64,000 bases of DNA, from the NCBI RefSeq assembly GCF_932294415.1, contig NC_065538.1, forward strand, positions 40,678,843-40,742,842, given 5' to 3'. The DNA is from Quercus robur (lineage: Eukaryota; Streptophyta; Magnoliopsida; Fagales; Fagaceae). The notes under the pieces are model-generated. The model saw nothing but the letters and a program-made list of their open reading frames with translations, ran no database searches and had not been told where the DNA came from. Positions 46,835 to 58,099 of the stretch are shown piece after piece. The translations under genes were made by a program, and so were the position numbers. Within the stretch, counting starts at the first letter, position 1. The number at the start of each line of letters is the position of its first letter.

Positions 46835-49334
46835 CTGTTGAGGTTCAAAAAATCACAATGTTGTACCAAGGCCCAAAACAACACAAAGGATTAAAATCTA
46901 GGAAAACATTTGGGTTTTCAATAAAAATGGGGGGGGGGGGGGGGGGGCCCAAACCCATTAAGGGTCCATAAGGTGGGACCCAAATCCATGGATGGGCAAG
47001 CTTTGGACCTCACGAAACCAAGGAAAGAAAACGTCAAGCCCAGCCCTCAAAGGTCAGAAAAATCGCTGGGGAGCCCAGGGAGAAAACTGGACCAGGATAC
47101 CTGGGGATTCCCAGGAGCCTGGGATCCTCGAGGTGTGCAGCAATGCCAGATTGGGACTAAGACAATTCAAGGGGGCATGCCCAGAAACACGAAGAACAAG
47201 GACAGATGTGTCCTTATCAGCCACCCAATGATGCAGAAAATGGGTCAAAAGATTTAGGAACCAACAGCTCATGAGAAAGGGTCTGGTATCTCAGGGAATC
47301 TAGGAGGAGGAACCATAAAGGAAGGTAACTGGGAATCTTTCAGCCTGGTAGGAAGGAATTAGCTCACTTGGGAAAAATGACAAAGGGAAAAGCAACCAAA
47401 AAGTGGGTCTAAAAAAGTGGAATCTAGAAGCCTTGGAAGAAGAAAGATCAAAGGTCAGCCCTCTAGGACCCCCCTAGAACGGGAAGGTCAGCTGTGGTAT
47501 TTTGAAAAGGGAACCTCAAAAGAAGGAAATAATGAAGAATGAGGAAGGGACCAGGCACCAATGTTGCTGACACAACATTGGTTCTGGTACCCAAGAGAGC
47601 AAATAAAGGGAATCAATGGTAATCCAAAAATCCTAGGATGACACTATAAAAGGGGAAGCAGCCAACAATGAAAAGAATTCAGCAAGAGTGGAATAGAGTA
47701 AAATCCTTGAGCAAACTTTATTAGAATTCAAAAAAAAAAAAAAAAAAAAAAAAGAGAGAGGGAAAACACCGTCCGAGATCCTCAAAACTGCCACTAGAGA
47801 ACACACTTGGATTCAAAGGGATTCAGACTTCGCAAGTCTTAGAGGCCTGAAGAGCCATTTAAGTCTGTGATTTTTGAACTTATTTGAACCTTGTAACACA
47901 TCCTAGTGAGTATAATGTATTGCAAAATTAAGGAAATAATGAAACACTCCATATTATCCTAAGGATATCTAACGTTTTTTTTACTTTTTTCCCCGTTATT
48001 TCATTCTTTACTGTTCCTTCCTGTTCAATACGTATATGCTTGTTGTATGTTAGTATGTATGTTGAAAGTTCAAATAGTGTATAAAACACCCTTGAACGTT
48101 TTGACCCCTAACTACAAAATAACCAATTCAAGCTTTATGACAAACAACAAGTGTGTGGAAAATGAACAAAAGCTATAAACAGAATTGGTAAACAATCTAA
48201 GCCAATTAAAATCACAACCCACAGCAGATAATAAAAGGCAAAGATAAAAGGGAAGGAAGATGCAAACACAAGGACAACACACGATGTGTTATCGAAGAGG
48301 AAACCGAAGCCCATAAAACCTCTCCGCCGCCCTCCAAGCGGTAAGTAATCCACTAAAAAATGTAATTGGGATACATGAACAGCAATAGACCCTCCAAACC
48401 TAATCTACCTAGTATACCTAAGCCCTCCAAGCTTCTTGCTCCAACGAGATTGCGCCAAACGTATTTCTTTTCTAACTTCCCGGATTCCGCTACTTGACCA
48501 TAGCATCAACCAATGTAGATTGGTTCCTTCCTAACTGCTTCCCAGAACACCAAACAGCCCTCTCACAATAATGGATATGGTGAGAAAAGGTTTTGGTAAA
48601 AGACCTCTCAAGGGTTTAACAATGGAGAGGAAGAGAGTTGAGGAATTTGAAGAGTCTCTTATGTAAAAATTGTGGATGAATCAATCTTGTTTTACTCTAG
48701 GGTTTCTCTCTCAAAATTCTCTCTGGAAGCTCTCTTTCTTTCGTGAGTATAATGGGTATTTATACTGGGGTGAGAATGGAATGTGAAGAGTCAGGTTTTT
48801 CAAAACAAGGGTGGCTCGCAGCTTGACCTCGCGGCTTGACTGAGTCGCGAGATCCAGCCACGAGATAACAGAATGGCCAGTTGTCCTATTTTGTCTTGTA
48901 GTGCTCTAGCTAGCATAACGCTTCAACTTCTGGCATGCTTGGCACATGTGCTGCTCCTGGCAGCTTGAAGCCGCGAGTCACCCACGAGATCCAGTCGCGA
49001 GTCTCTGTTTTCTTGCACACTCTTGAGCATTTCAACACTCTATCTCACTCACTACCCTTACAACAATCCCACCTAAATACAGGGTTACTAAATGCTGAAA
49101 TACAAGTAAATTTGGCAAGGAATAAAGCTAACAAGATAGTTGATTAAATTCAACCTTACATATGTGTTATAGGATCCACGCTTTATGCACCACTTGGTTC
49201 GAAATCAGCCCAATTTAGCTGTGGTGAACCAAACCCAATCCCTTAAAGCATAAAGTCCCAGGCCCAGGACCCTTGTTCCTTTACTTGGGCCTGCATGCTT
49301 TTTTTTTATATATAAAAAAAAAAGAACCCACACA
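46835..49334 (+). mobile_element. Solo LTR (family A/B/C, copy A), split by a family D LTR
   Basis: TGTTGAGGTTC...AACCCACACA. Flanks are CCATC (46830-46834) and CCACC (49335-49339), a 5-bp target duplication with one transition. Without the insert at 48063-49160 it is about 1.4 kb, and it matches copy B (50493-51892) in the opposite orientation along its full length. TATA box ACTATAAAAGG lies near 47645. A run of 19 G sits at 46929-46947. Open frames inside it (46973-47257) are not genes, as they lie in LTR sequence shared with copy B. Confidence 0.82.
48063..49160 (-). mobile_element. Solo LTR (family D, copy 2) inside LTR copy A
   Basis: 1098 bases. Read on - it is TGTAAGGTTGAA...GAACTTTCA, with the perfect duplication TATGT (48058-48062 and 49161-49165). 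Copy B of the host LTR shows the unoccupied sequence ATGTATGTGTT, which confirms the borders. Its partner is copy 1 at 38795-43786. Confidence 0.87.
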
Positions 49335-49339
49335 CCACC

Positions 49340-50049
49340 CTAAAAAAATTCGTAAAGCTGCCAGTATGAGGTTTCTACTTTTATATATACATATATATAT
49401 ATATATATATTGATTAATGTCCTATAACGTGTAATGCAATTGAAATCCCAAATTCCCAATGCTAAGTACTTTTGTGTCATCAACTAGATTACTCAAGCGA
49501 AGATAAGTCAATATTTTCGTGATGGGAACAAGTGTATAGATGCGTTGCCAAGAAAATTTCCAGTTATTGAGCAAGACATTGTGTTTTTTGATAGTCCACA
49601 TGTGAACTTATGTATGTTTTTGTTTTATGACAAATTGATAATATGGGGTTGTATTATGAGAGGTGTTGTCCTTTGAATGGTGTAACTGCTATTTCTTTTT
49701 GTTAATGATATCCAGGTTTCTAACAAAAAAGTTCTTTTGTGGTTCACATATAATTTGCAATAATACTTATGAAGTGGGTTGGTTAGTAGAAGAATGATAA
49801 GAATTTCGAATCTGGAAGCACAACCCGAATAAAAAGATGGCTGTGACTATGACTACGATATTTGATCAATAGGGAAAAAGTTCATTAATGACTGTGGCTA
49901 TGAGTTTCAGTCAACCTCTATAACTTTGAGGTCCCAACAAGGACTGTGTAGGGCTCCATATAAGGTTTATATCGTTTTCTCATTGTCCGGCAATTTCTGA
50001 TCACTAAAATAAATATCAATAAAAGAGTCTATTCTCTGGATTTGATTAA
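49340..50049. other. Spacer between solo LTRs, no gene seen
   Basis: AT-rich DNA with a TA microsatellite at 49384-49410. No coding or element signature recognised. Confidence 0.3.
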
Positions 50050-50487
50050 TGATGATGCAAGGATTTGTTCGTGAGCCAAAAACGCATAGTCCCAGGAGTA
50101 CTTGAATAATGAAGAATGAAAAACTTATAAAGAGCATCGGTGTGGTACTGGTCAAAGACCTTTCAAAAGTTTAGTTAGTGACTTAATGATTTTTAAGAAC
50201 TCCAAAAGTATGAGAGCCAGAAAATTGTACGTACCTTGGAGAAGAGGAGATTTGGTGTTTATATAGTGATATAAAGTTGCCCAAGCCCCCGTGAATATAG
50301 ACTCTTCCCTTATAGAGAGTGTAGTGGAGCTAATGTCCCAATATCTTCGGGTCTAACTTCCCATGTTTTAAAGGATATGAACGTGTAAAAGGATCTTTGG
50401 GTGTGGTGTGCAAGTTATTTCCCTATGGAAATAGTGGAGTTGAGAATATGCAAGAGTCTAGGAGCCAAGTGTAAAGGACCATTCATC
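50050..50487 (-). mobile_element. Partial LTR related to the Tat-lineage LTRs
   Basis: Read on + it starts TGATGATGCAAGG. It has GAGCATCGGTGTGGTACTGG, then a GTACCTTGGAGAAGAGGAG block, like the GTACCTTGATTTGTGAGGG block of the LTR at 16057. Similarity is patchy and the other end is not recognised, perhaps lost at the junction with LTR copy B. Confidence 0.4.
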
Positions 50488-50492
50488 AAGTC

Positions 50493-51892
50493 TATGTGGG
50501 TTCCTTTATATATATATATATATATATAATAAAAATAAATAAAAAAACAGTACACAGGCCCAAGTAAAGGAACAAGGATCCTGGGCCTGGTACTTTAAAC
50601 TTTAAGGAACTAGGCTTGGTTCACCTCAACTAAATCGGGTTGATTTTGAACCAAGTAGTGCACAAAGCGTAGATCCTACAACACATACATACTAACATAC
50701 AACCAACATATACGTATTGAACAACAAGGAATAGTAAAGAATGAAATAACAAGGAAAAAAGTAAAAAAAGAAAAAAGAAAAAGAAAAACGTTAGGGATCC
50801 TTAGGATAATATGAAGTGTTTCATTATTTTCGCAATACATTATGCTCACTAGGATGTGTAACAAGGTTAAAAAAAGTTCAAAAATTACAGACTTAAATGG
50901 CTCTTCAAGCCTCTAAGACTTGTGAAGTTTGAATCCCTTTAAATCCAAGTGTGTTCTCTAGTGACAGTTTTGAGGATCTCGAACGGTGTTTTCCTTCTCT
51001 TTTCTCTCTTTTTGAATTTTAATAGAGTTTGCTTAGGGATTTTACTCTAATTCCACTCTTGCTGAATGTCTTTCATTGTTGGCTACTTCCCCTTTTATAG
51101 TGCCATCCTAGGATTTTTGGGGTACCATTGATTCCCTCTATTTGCTCCCCTGGGTACCAGAACCAATATTGTGTCAGCAACATTAGTAGATGGTCCCTTT
51201 CTCATTCTTCATTATTTCCTTCTTTTGAGGTCCCTTTTTCAAAAGGCCCCAGCTGACCTCCCTGTTCTGGGAGGGTCCTAGAGGGCTGACATTTGGTCTT
51301 TCTTCTTCCTTCTAGATTCCACTTTTTTAGACCCACTTTTTGGCTGCTTTTCCCTTTGTTATTTTTCCCAAGTGAGCTCATTCCTTCTTACCATGTTGAA
51401 AGATCCCCAGTTACCTTCCTTTATGGTTCATATTCCTGGATTTCCCAAGGTACCAAACCCTTACTCATGAGTTGTTGGTTCCCAAATCTTTTGATCCCTT
51501 TTCTAAACCATTAGGTGGCTGATAAGGACACATCTGTCCTTGTTCTTCGTGTTTCTAAGCATGCCCCCTTGAATTGTCTTAGTCCCAATTTGGCCTTACT
51601 GCACATCCCAAGGATCCCAAGCTCCTGGGAATCCCCAAGTATCCTGGTCCAGTTTCTCCCCGGGCTCCCCAGCGATTTTCTGACCTTTAAGGGATGGGTT
51701 GGACTTTTTCTTTCCTTGGTTTCGTGAGGTCCAAAGCTTGCCCATCCATGGATTTGAGTCCCACCTTATGGACCCTTAATGGGTTTGGGCCTGCCCCCTT
51801 TTTTTATTGAAAACCTAAATGTTTTCCTATATTTCAATCATTTGTGTTGTTTTGGGCCTTGGTACAACATTGTGATTTTTTGAATCTCAACA
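50493..51892 (-). mobile_element. Solo LTR (family A/B/C, copy B)
   Basis: 1400 bases. On - it is TGTTGAGATTC...AACCCACATA. Flanks on + are AAGTC (50488-50492) and AGGTC (51893-51897), a 5-bp duplication with one transition. TATA box CTATAAAAGG (- strand) lies near 51100. It is an inverted partner of copy A about 1.1 kb away. The terminal CA has become TA. Confidence 0.83.
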
Positions 51893-51897
51893 AGGTC

Positions 51898-52233
51898 CTA
51901 TTTATTCGTTACCACAACATGTTGCAAGTGTAGATGCTGGGTAGGTTGCATTGCAAATTGTCACAAATGGTACTTGACGATCGGGGGTTACTTGTCGACT
52001 CTCTGGTTACGTGGTGACTGTCAAGGTGGATTGTATCGCATGATGTCAAGAAGGGTACTTGATGACCCATAAGTATGTGACGACTCGTTGGCCACATGAC
52101 AACTCTCATGTGTTAGACTTTCCACAAACACAAGCTTGGAGTGGAAGGCATGTTGTATATTTGTAGGACTATGTCCAGGGTTGTCCGTTTACTTGGGTTG
52201 TCCGTTTACTTGGATTGTCAAACGACTAGGATA
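51898..52233. other. Spacer with a short tandem repeat
   Basis: No gene seen. GGGTTGTCCGTTTACTT is repeated directly near 52178-52211. Confidence 0.35.
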
Positions 52234-52238
52234 CTTAT

Positions 52239-54117
52239 TCTTGAGGACCAAAATTTGACAAGAAAGCTCGTTTCATGAAAAGTAAGGAAAGACCACGGGC
52301 CTTAACAAAAGAAGGCCCAATTCATGAAGTTAAGATGGACCATGAAGGCCAAAAGTCCCAAAAAGAAGGAAAAAGAAAGAAATAATAATAATAATAAAGA
52401 AAAAAGAAGAGGATCTCGATCAGGCCAGAGGACATACAGCAAGAAAAAGGATCCCGGTCGAGCTAGAGGATATGCAGTAAGAAGAATCAACATCAATGCC
52501 CTAAGATCTTGATGTGTCCTCTTGAAGCCTTGAGAAAAGGACCTTGGATGACATATGGGAAAGCCAAGATGTATGTTCAGATTTCCAGCAAAAAGCCATT
52601 AAAAATCCAGCAAAACCAAGTATTATCTTTGTAACCCATGGTCCAAGCCCATGGAATCCCGAGTGGATAGTAAGGGAGAAGTGGTTTGGTTGGTAGGGGA
52701 GTGATTTCTGGTGAAAGGAGGATCCCGAAGGTTTCTCTTGGTTCATATATTTGCTTGGAACGCATGAACCAATAGAAAACTTAGTTCCCCCATATGCATG
52801 ACACCTCCCCACAATTTCCTCTCAATTGTCACTTTCAATCAAAGCTGTCATCCATTGCATTGAGCAGCCCACCCATTCCTTTGGCTTTCCAAGAAGAAAT
52901 CTCCCATTTGTAGCTAAAGTCAAATACCCATTTTGAGTTATAATTGCCTAATTAAGCTAAACCTCTGCCCAATGCACTTTTTCAGGTTCTAGAGGACATG
53001 GTTTTACCCAGTAGACCAAGGACGTCCTCGCCCGGGGTACCAAACCATGTCCACTATAAAAGGAACACTAAGGCATAGAAGAAAAGGGTAGAAGAAGAAA
53101 GGGGATTCAGATGGAGGAAAAAGGGGAGAGTTTAAAGGTTGAAAAAGATAATTCTTAGAGTTTTAAGTGCCCAGCAAGGGAGAGAGGAGAGAAAACGAAC
53201 AAAATGAGAGAGCCAAGGTGGAGGAATTCGTCCTACATCCTTGAGATCATTCAAAATATCACATAGCCTTTAAAGAAACATATGCCAAAACATGCACACA
53301 TCAGATATCACTCTCTCCCATAAAATCCTCCTCACCTAACTATCTTGGAAGGCAACGCCCAAGCAAAGCTACTTGGACTTAAGTTCTAAATCCCACAAAT
53401 CTTGTGCAAAAGCACTAAGTTTGTAAGAATTGGGGCCAGGATCCTCGTGGCTGACTCATTCTCATGAAATTCATTTATATATATATGTATATGTATTAAA
53501 ATGTATATCCTAACTTAAGAAACTAACAATTATTTGAAAATATATGTATTGTATAGCGTGTATTGTATAGCATGTTCTTATGCAGGACCTATAGAGGTAA
53601 AAGGAAAGGGCAAAACTCCATTGTATAATAAGCATGGAGAAAGATCTTATAGTTCAAGGAATCAACATTCTAGGTTCCATGGATTACAGGCCTAGTACCC
53701 CTAGGAACCACGCATCCCGTTCGGGGTACCACGACATCACATCCAGGGTACCATGACATCATGCTTGGGGAACCAAGTGAAAGAACTCTTTTAAATGTTC
53801 ACACAATAATAGATAAGCCTTAAATATTCTATTTCAATCTTCTTCTCATTGTGAATATTATGAATAATTATTTTACTTATTTCGTAAAAGTAAATGGTCA
53901 TTTTATGACACTAAAACACTTATAATGATATATTATTGCTTAGGAGGAATCACATTTTTGCCTTGAGGAGTTTTATGTGACTTGCACACAAACCGGTTCA
54001 TATAACGAACCCAATAGGCTGCGGAGAACCGGACCCAGTCCAACCATCCATCCTTAGAGGCCCAAGATCCCTTGTCATCAATGAACTTGGATACTTTCCA
54101 AAAAAGGAACCCACATA
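52239..54117 (+). mobile_element. Diverged solo LTR (family A/B/C, copy C)
   Basis: Starts TCTTGAGGACC (relatives: TGTTGAGG) and ends AAGGAACCCACATA, like copies A and B. Flanks CTTAT (52234-52238) and CCTAT (54118-54122) are a duplication with one transition. TATA box ACTATAAAAGG lies near 53050. The interior is longer (1879 bases) and largely different from A and B. The termini and the CCGGACCCAGTCC-type text before the end suggest common origin. Confidence 0.6.
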
Positions 54118-54122
54118 CCTAT

Positions 54123-54680
54123 CAGTTGGTCATTTGATTGACCCTATCAGTTGAGTTTTTGGTGTCGGACGACTAACTTAAGTTGATCTCTTTTTAATCT
54201 TGTAGAAATATTCCTTATCATTTAACATCCATTTCAAGGTATAACTTTAATTATGTTCTCTTGAATTATTTATGGTATATATAATGTCACCTTATTTTTT
54301 TAAAAAACAAAATCATTAAATAGAAATAGGAAAAATTATATTATTTCACCATAAAATATATACCGTTTTACATTATGTCCCATAAACTATTGAAATGTTT
54401 GATCAACCCCCAAATCGAAAACTTTGTAGCACTTAACCCATTTCCATCAATTTTCCTGTTAATTCGAACAAAAAATGTAAGCACGGATAAAGTTATTTAA
54501 TAATAGTAATAATAATACAGCCCTAAATTGATGTCTAGATACAATTTTATGGGTTTGTGTATTGTTTTAATTTGCCTTGACCTTAAGTATTGAATATCTC
54601 TCTCTCTCTCTCTATGCTTGGTTGGTGAGAAAGTTTGGGAAACTAAAATGATTTATACTTTGTGTATTAAATTTTGTTTG
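54123..54680. other. Spacer beside the CACTA remnant
   Basis: No gene seen. A CT microsatellite is at 54597-54614. The expected low-coordinate CACTA terminus was searched for here and not found. Confidence 0.3.
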
Positions 54681-54681
54681 G

Positions 54682-57600
54682 TCACCAAGAAAATCCAATA
54701 GGAGTATTTTTTTTCACACTAAACTGGACTTCCGGGACATCAAACACTCCCCTATGTTGGATGGATTGCACAATTTTCCAAGGTTCACCCAATTTGGTAT
54801 CTTGAAGGTAAAAAACTTGTCTCGCTTGACTAGGAAGTATAAAAGAGTCATTTTCATACCACCGACTTGTAACATCAATGCTTGTGCAGTGTGCATCGAT
54901 TCTTATCATTCTCCTTCGACCATTGGTACCAGTATTGTGCCATTCATACTAGAACAAAACAACTTTATGGCAAAACACATACTCCAATTCCCAAATTTTG
55001 CACACATGACCATAGAAGTTGTGCATTTCTCCCTCATGGTCCCCTTTGGTACATATACCACTGTTTTGGGTTACACGACGATTGTCTAGGTCCCTTGTAT
55101 GGAACTTTACACCATTGATCATACAAACTATGTACTCCTTTACATGCGGCTTAGGACCATTTGCTAATGACCATAACTATTTAATAACTTTTGGTGACTC
55201 GTTAACTTTCAATCTATTCATTTATAATGACATACAACAAGTGATATTAATTAATAATAAGAAATGAAGAAACTATTTCTCTAAACCACTTGGGAAACTC
55301 TTGTCGTTGGATTTGAGTTATGGCTTCTCCAATAGGATTATGCAATGTGTTTTTGTGTTCACTGTTAAAAATAAGGTGATTTATTTTCAGCTAAACATTG
55401 CAGATAATATTCAAAACTTGATCAAACAATACATGCATATGAAATCGCATACTTTAAATAAGGCTCTAGCTCAAGACTATTGTACAATAAGTACCAATGA
55501 GAAGTATCAAGCAACGCACGAGACAAGTTGCCATCATTCCGCCTACCACCTGTAGGTCAGGCAGTTTGTGAAAAAACTATCAATCTTTCACTAGATTCAC
55601 CAAATCTTCATTTCTTTCTTTTCGATTATGCATAGTTTCAATCCTATCAATATACAAAGACCAGTTTTTAATACATTATTTGAGAATGTAAGCCTCTACA
55701 ATCGAACCTTCTAGTCGAGCTTGGTTGGAAACATATCTTTTTAATTTTCTAAGATACCTACGATGAAAAAATACGCACATTATGTGATTTTATACCACAT
55801 GGGAAAGATGCAATTGATGGATGCATCAAATGATCTAATTACCTTTCAATTGGGTACATCCACCGATATTGTACCAGGTCTCCTAAAATTGCTTCTTGAG
55901 ACAAGTGAACAGCAAGGTAGACCATAACATCAAAGAATTCTGGAGGAAAGAACCTCTTAAGCTTGCATAGTATAAGAACTATATGTTCTTCTAGTTTCTC
56001 CAATTCACTCCGCTTTAAGGTCTTTGAGCATAAGTCTTGGAAGATGCTACCTAACTTAAACAATACAATAGTAATGTCTTTATGTGCAAACCCTTACAAC
56101 CCAATTGGAAGAATTTGTTGTAGTAGCACATGACAGTTGTGGCTTTTCAAATCAAATAATCTACCATTTTTTGCATTCACTGACCTTGATATGTTGGGTG
56201 TATAGCTATCCGGATACTTGACTAATTTCAAAAAGTCATAGAAACCATCCATTTCATTTGGGCTTAATGTAAAGAAAGCTCGAGGCTTGTCATATGATCC
56301 ATTAGGATGTTATTTCAAATGCAACGTGTGCCTGAAGTTCATATTTTGCAAGTCTATCCGTGCCTTGTTAGTGACCTTGTTTTTCCCCACAATACCCAAC
56401 AAAGTACCGTAAGTACTCTCTCTAATGTTCTTTTCCACATGCATGACATCAATGTTGTGGTTAAACTTCTTATTTTTCCAGTATGGAAGCTTGTACAAAA
56501 TACTTACCTTTGACCAATTTGGCTCCCCAATGAGTTATCTCTTCTTGTTACTTAGATGCTTTCCTAAAATTATATTTGGCATTCTATCTAGTTGCTTTTG
56601 TACCTTTCCCATCGATAACTCTAAAGATCTCTTCCGTTTCTCCGATAAACCATTATGCAACCGACTATGTCTCCAATGATGTTCCATAGACAAATAAGCT
56701 CGATGGTCAATGAATTCAATTTTAATTTCAAAAGCTTCTGAATATGGTTCATCGTTGCAAGTGTAACAAGAATGATAACCCTTTGTCTTCCACCCAGACA
56801 CGTTACCAAATCTAGGATAGTCATGTATTGTCCACAACAAAGTTGCACGCATCTGAAAATGCTCTCATCATAAGTGTCTACACCTTCTTCCCACAACTCC
56901 TTCAATTCGTCAACCAATGGTTTCAAGTAAATATCATTCTCATTTTCCGATTGATGGGGACTAGGAATAAGCAAGGATAACGTAAAATATGGTTCTTTCA
57001 TAACCAACCAAGGCAATAGGTTATAGGGGATAAGTATGACAGACCACATACTATAGTTGTTGTTCATATTCCCAAAATGGTTAAATTCATCTATAGCCAA
57101 CCCCAGCCTTACATTGCAAGGTTCGAGGGCAAAATCAGGATGTTATAAATCAAACTCCTTCCACTCCTCACTATCAGCCGGATGCCTCATGTCCTTAGCT
57201 CTTTGGCCTGACATATACAATCTCCTCAGTCTCGGTGTCAATGGGAAGTAACGTAATACCTTATAAGGAATCTTCTTACCTTAGCCACGTGTATCCTTGT
57301 ACGTAGGCACCTCACACACCAGACATTTATCAAGGTTTTCATTTTCCTTCCAAAATAATGCACAATCATTTTTGCATGCATCTATATGCTCATATGACAT
57401 GCCCAAGTCATGTAATATCTTCTTTGTTTCATAAGTTGACCTTGGAACTAAGTTACTTTTCGGTAAAACCTTTGTCAGCAATTCTAGCATCATATCAAGT
57501 CCCTTATTACTCAAGTTAGTCATTACCTTTACATTCAATATCTCAATAACAAATTTCAAGATACTATAATCAGTGCAACCCGAATACAACTCACACTTTA

Positions 57601-57997
57601 CGTCTTCCTCAAGTCTGTCAAAATGACGCACCTTCTCATCTTCGATTGCATTTTTTGGTTCCCCTCTAATTTGGTCACTTACCAAGGCATCGATACCATC
57701 CATATGATCATCATCCGACATTTCATTATCATGAATGTTCTTGTTCAATACACGAGGTTCTCTATGATTATACCAATTAATGTAAGATTGCATAATCCCA
57801 CGAAGAAGCAAATGGATATGCGCAGTATGAGGAAATTGTCAATTGCAATTCACATAATGAATATACGGGCACAGAATATTACCACTCAAATCCACAACTG
57901 CTCTTACAAAATTAATAAATGTATTAACCCCTTAAATATATGGATGACTTAATCTGCCATCGGGTGTCTTACCCATTGTCATCCAACTTTTATCCAT
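54682..57997 (-). pseudogene. CACTA transposase (Tnp2/transposase-21, DUF4218, DUF4216) remnant
   Basis: The ATG at 57997-57995 starts MDKSWMTMGK, as in CACTA TNPD-like proteins. A TAA at 57934-57932 and a TGA follow where Gln and Arg codons are plausible. Then come the N-terminal zinc-binding region (ILCPYIHYVNC), the linker TYETKKILHDLGMSYEHIDAC (57410), CLVCEVPTYKDTRG, the transposase core CNVRLGLAIDEFNHFGNMNN (57100-57060), DVMHVEKNIRESTYGTLLG (56440-56390), DUF4218 with LEEHIVLILCKLKRFFPPEFFD and RWMYPIER (56020-55840), and DUF4216 with QVFYLQDTKLGEPWKIVQ and VFDVPE (54830-54730). The protein normally cuts the CACTA ends. Stops and frame changes throughout show it is dead. Confidence 0.87.
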
Positions 57998-58099
57998 GTT
58001 TGACTACAATTACAAGATGAATGCTACTTTAGTAAAATAAGGACAACTCATGCATAATGTATTCTAACATCTAAGTCTATAAGCTACTTAGATAAAGTT

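Noticed and set aside
46973..47257. 94-codon frame starting MGPKSMDGQALDL
   Set aside because: It lies wholly inside LTR copy A. The matching part of copy B gives no conserved frame.
54123..54680. Opposite terminus of the CACTA element
   Set aside because: No CACTACAA-like start was found here, and the few partial matches lack the subterminal motif. I therefore left that end undefined.
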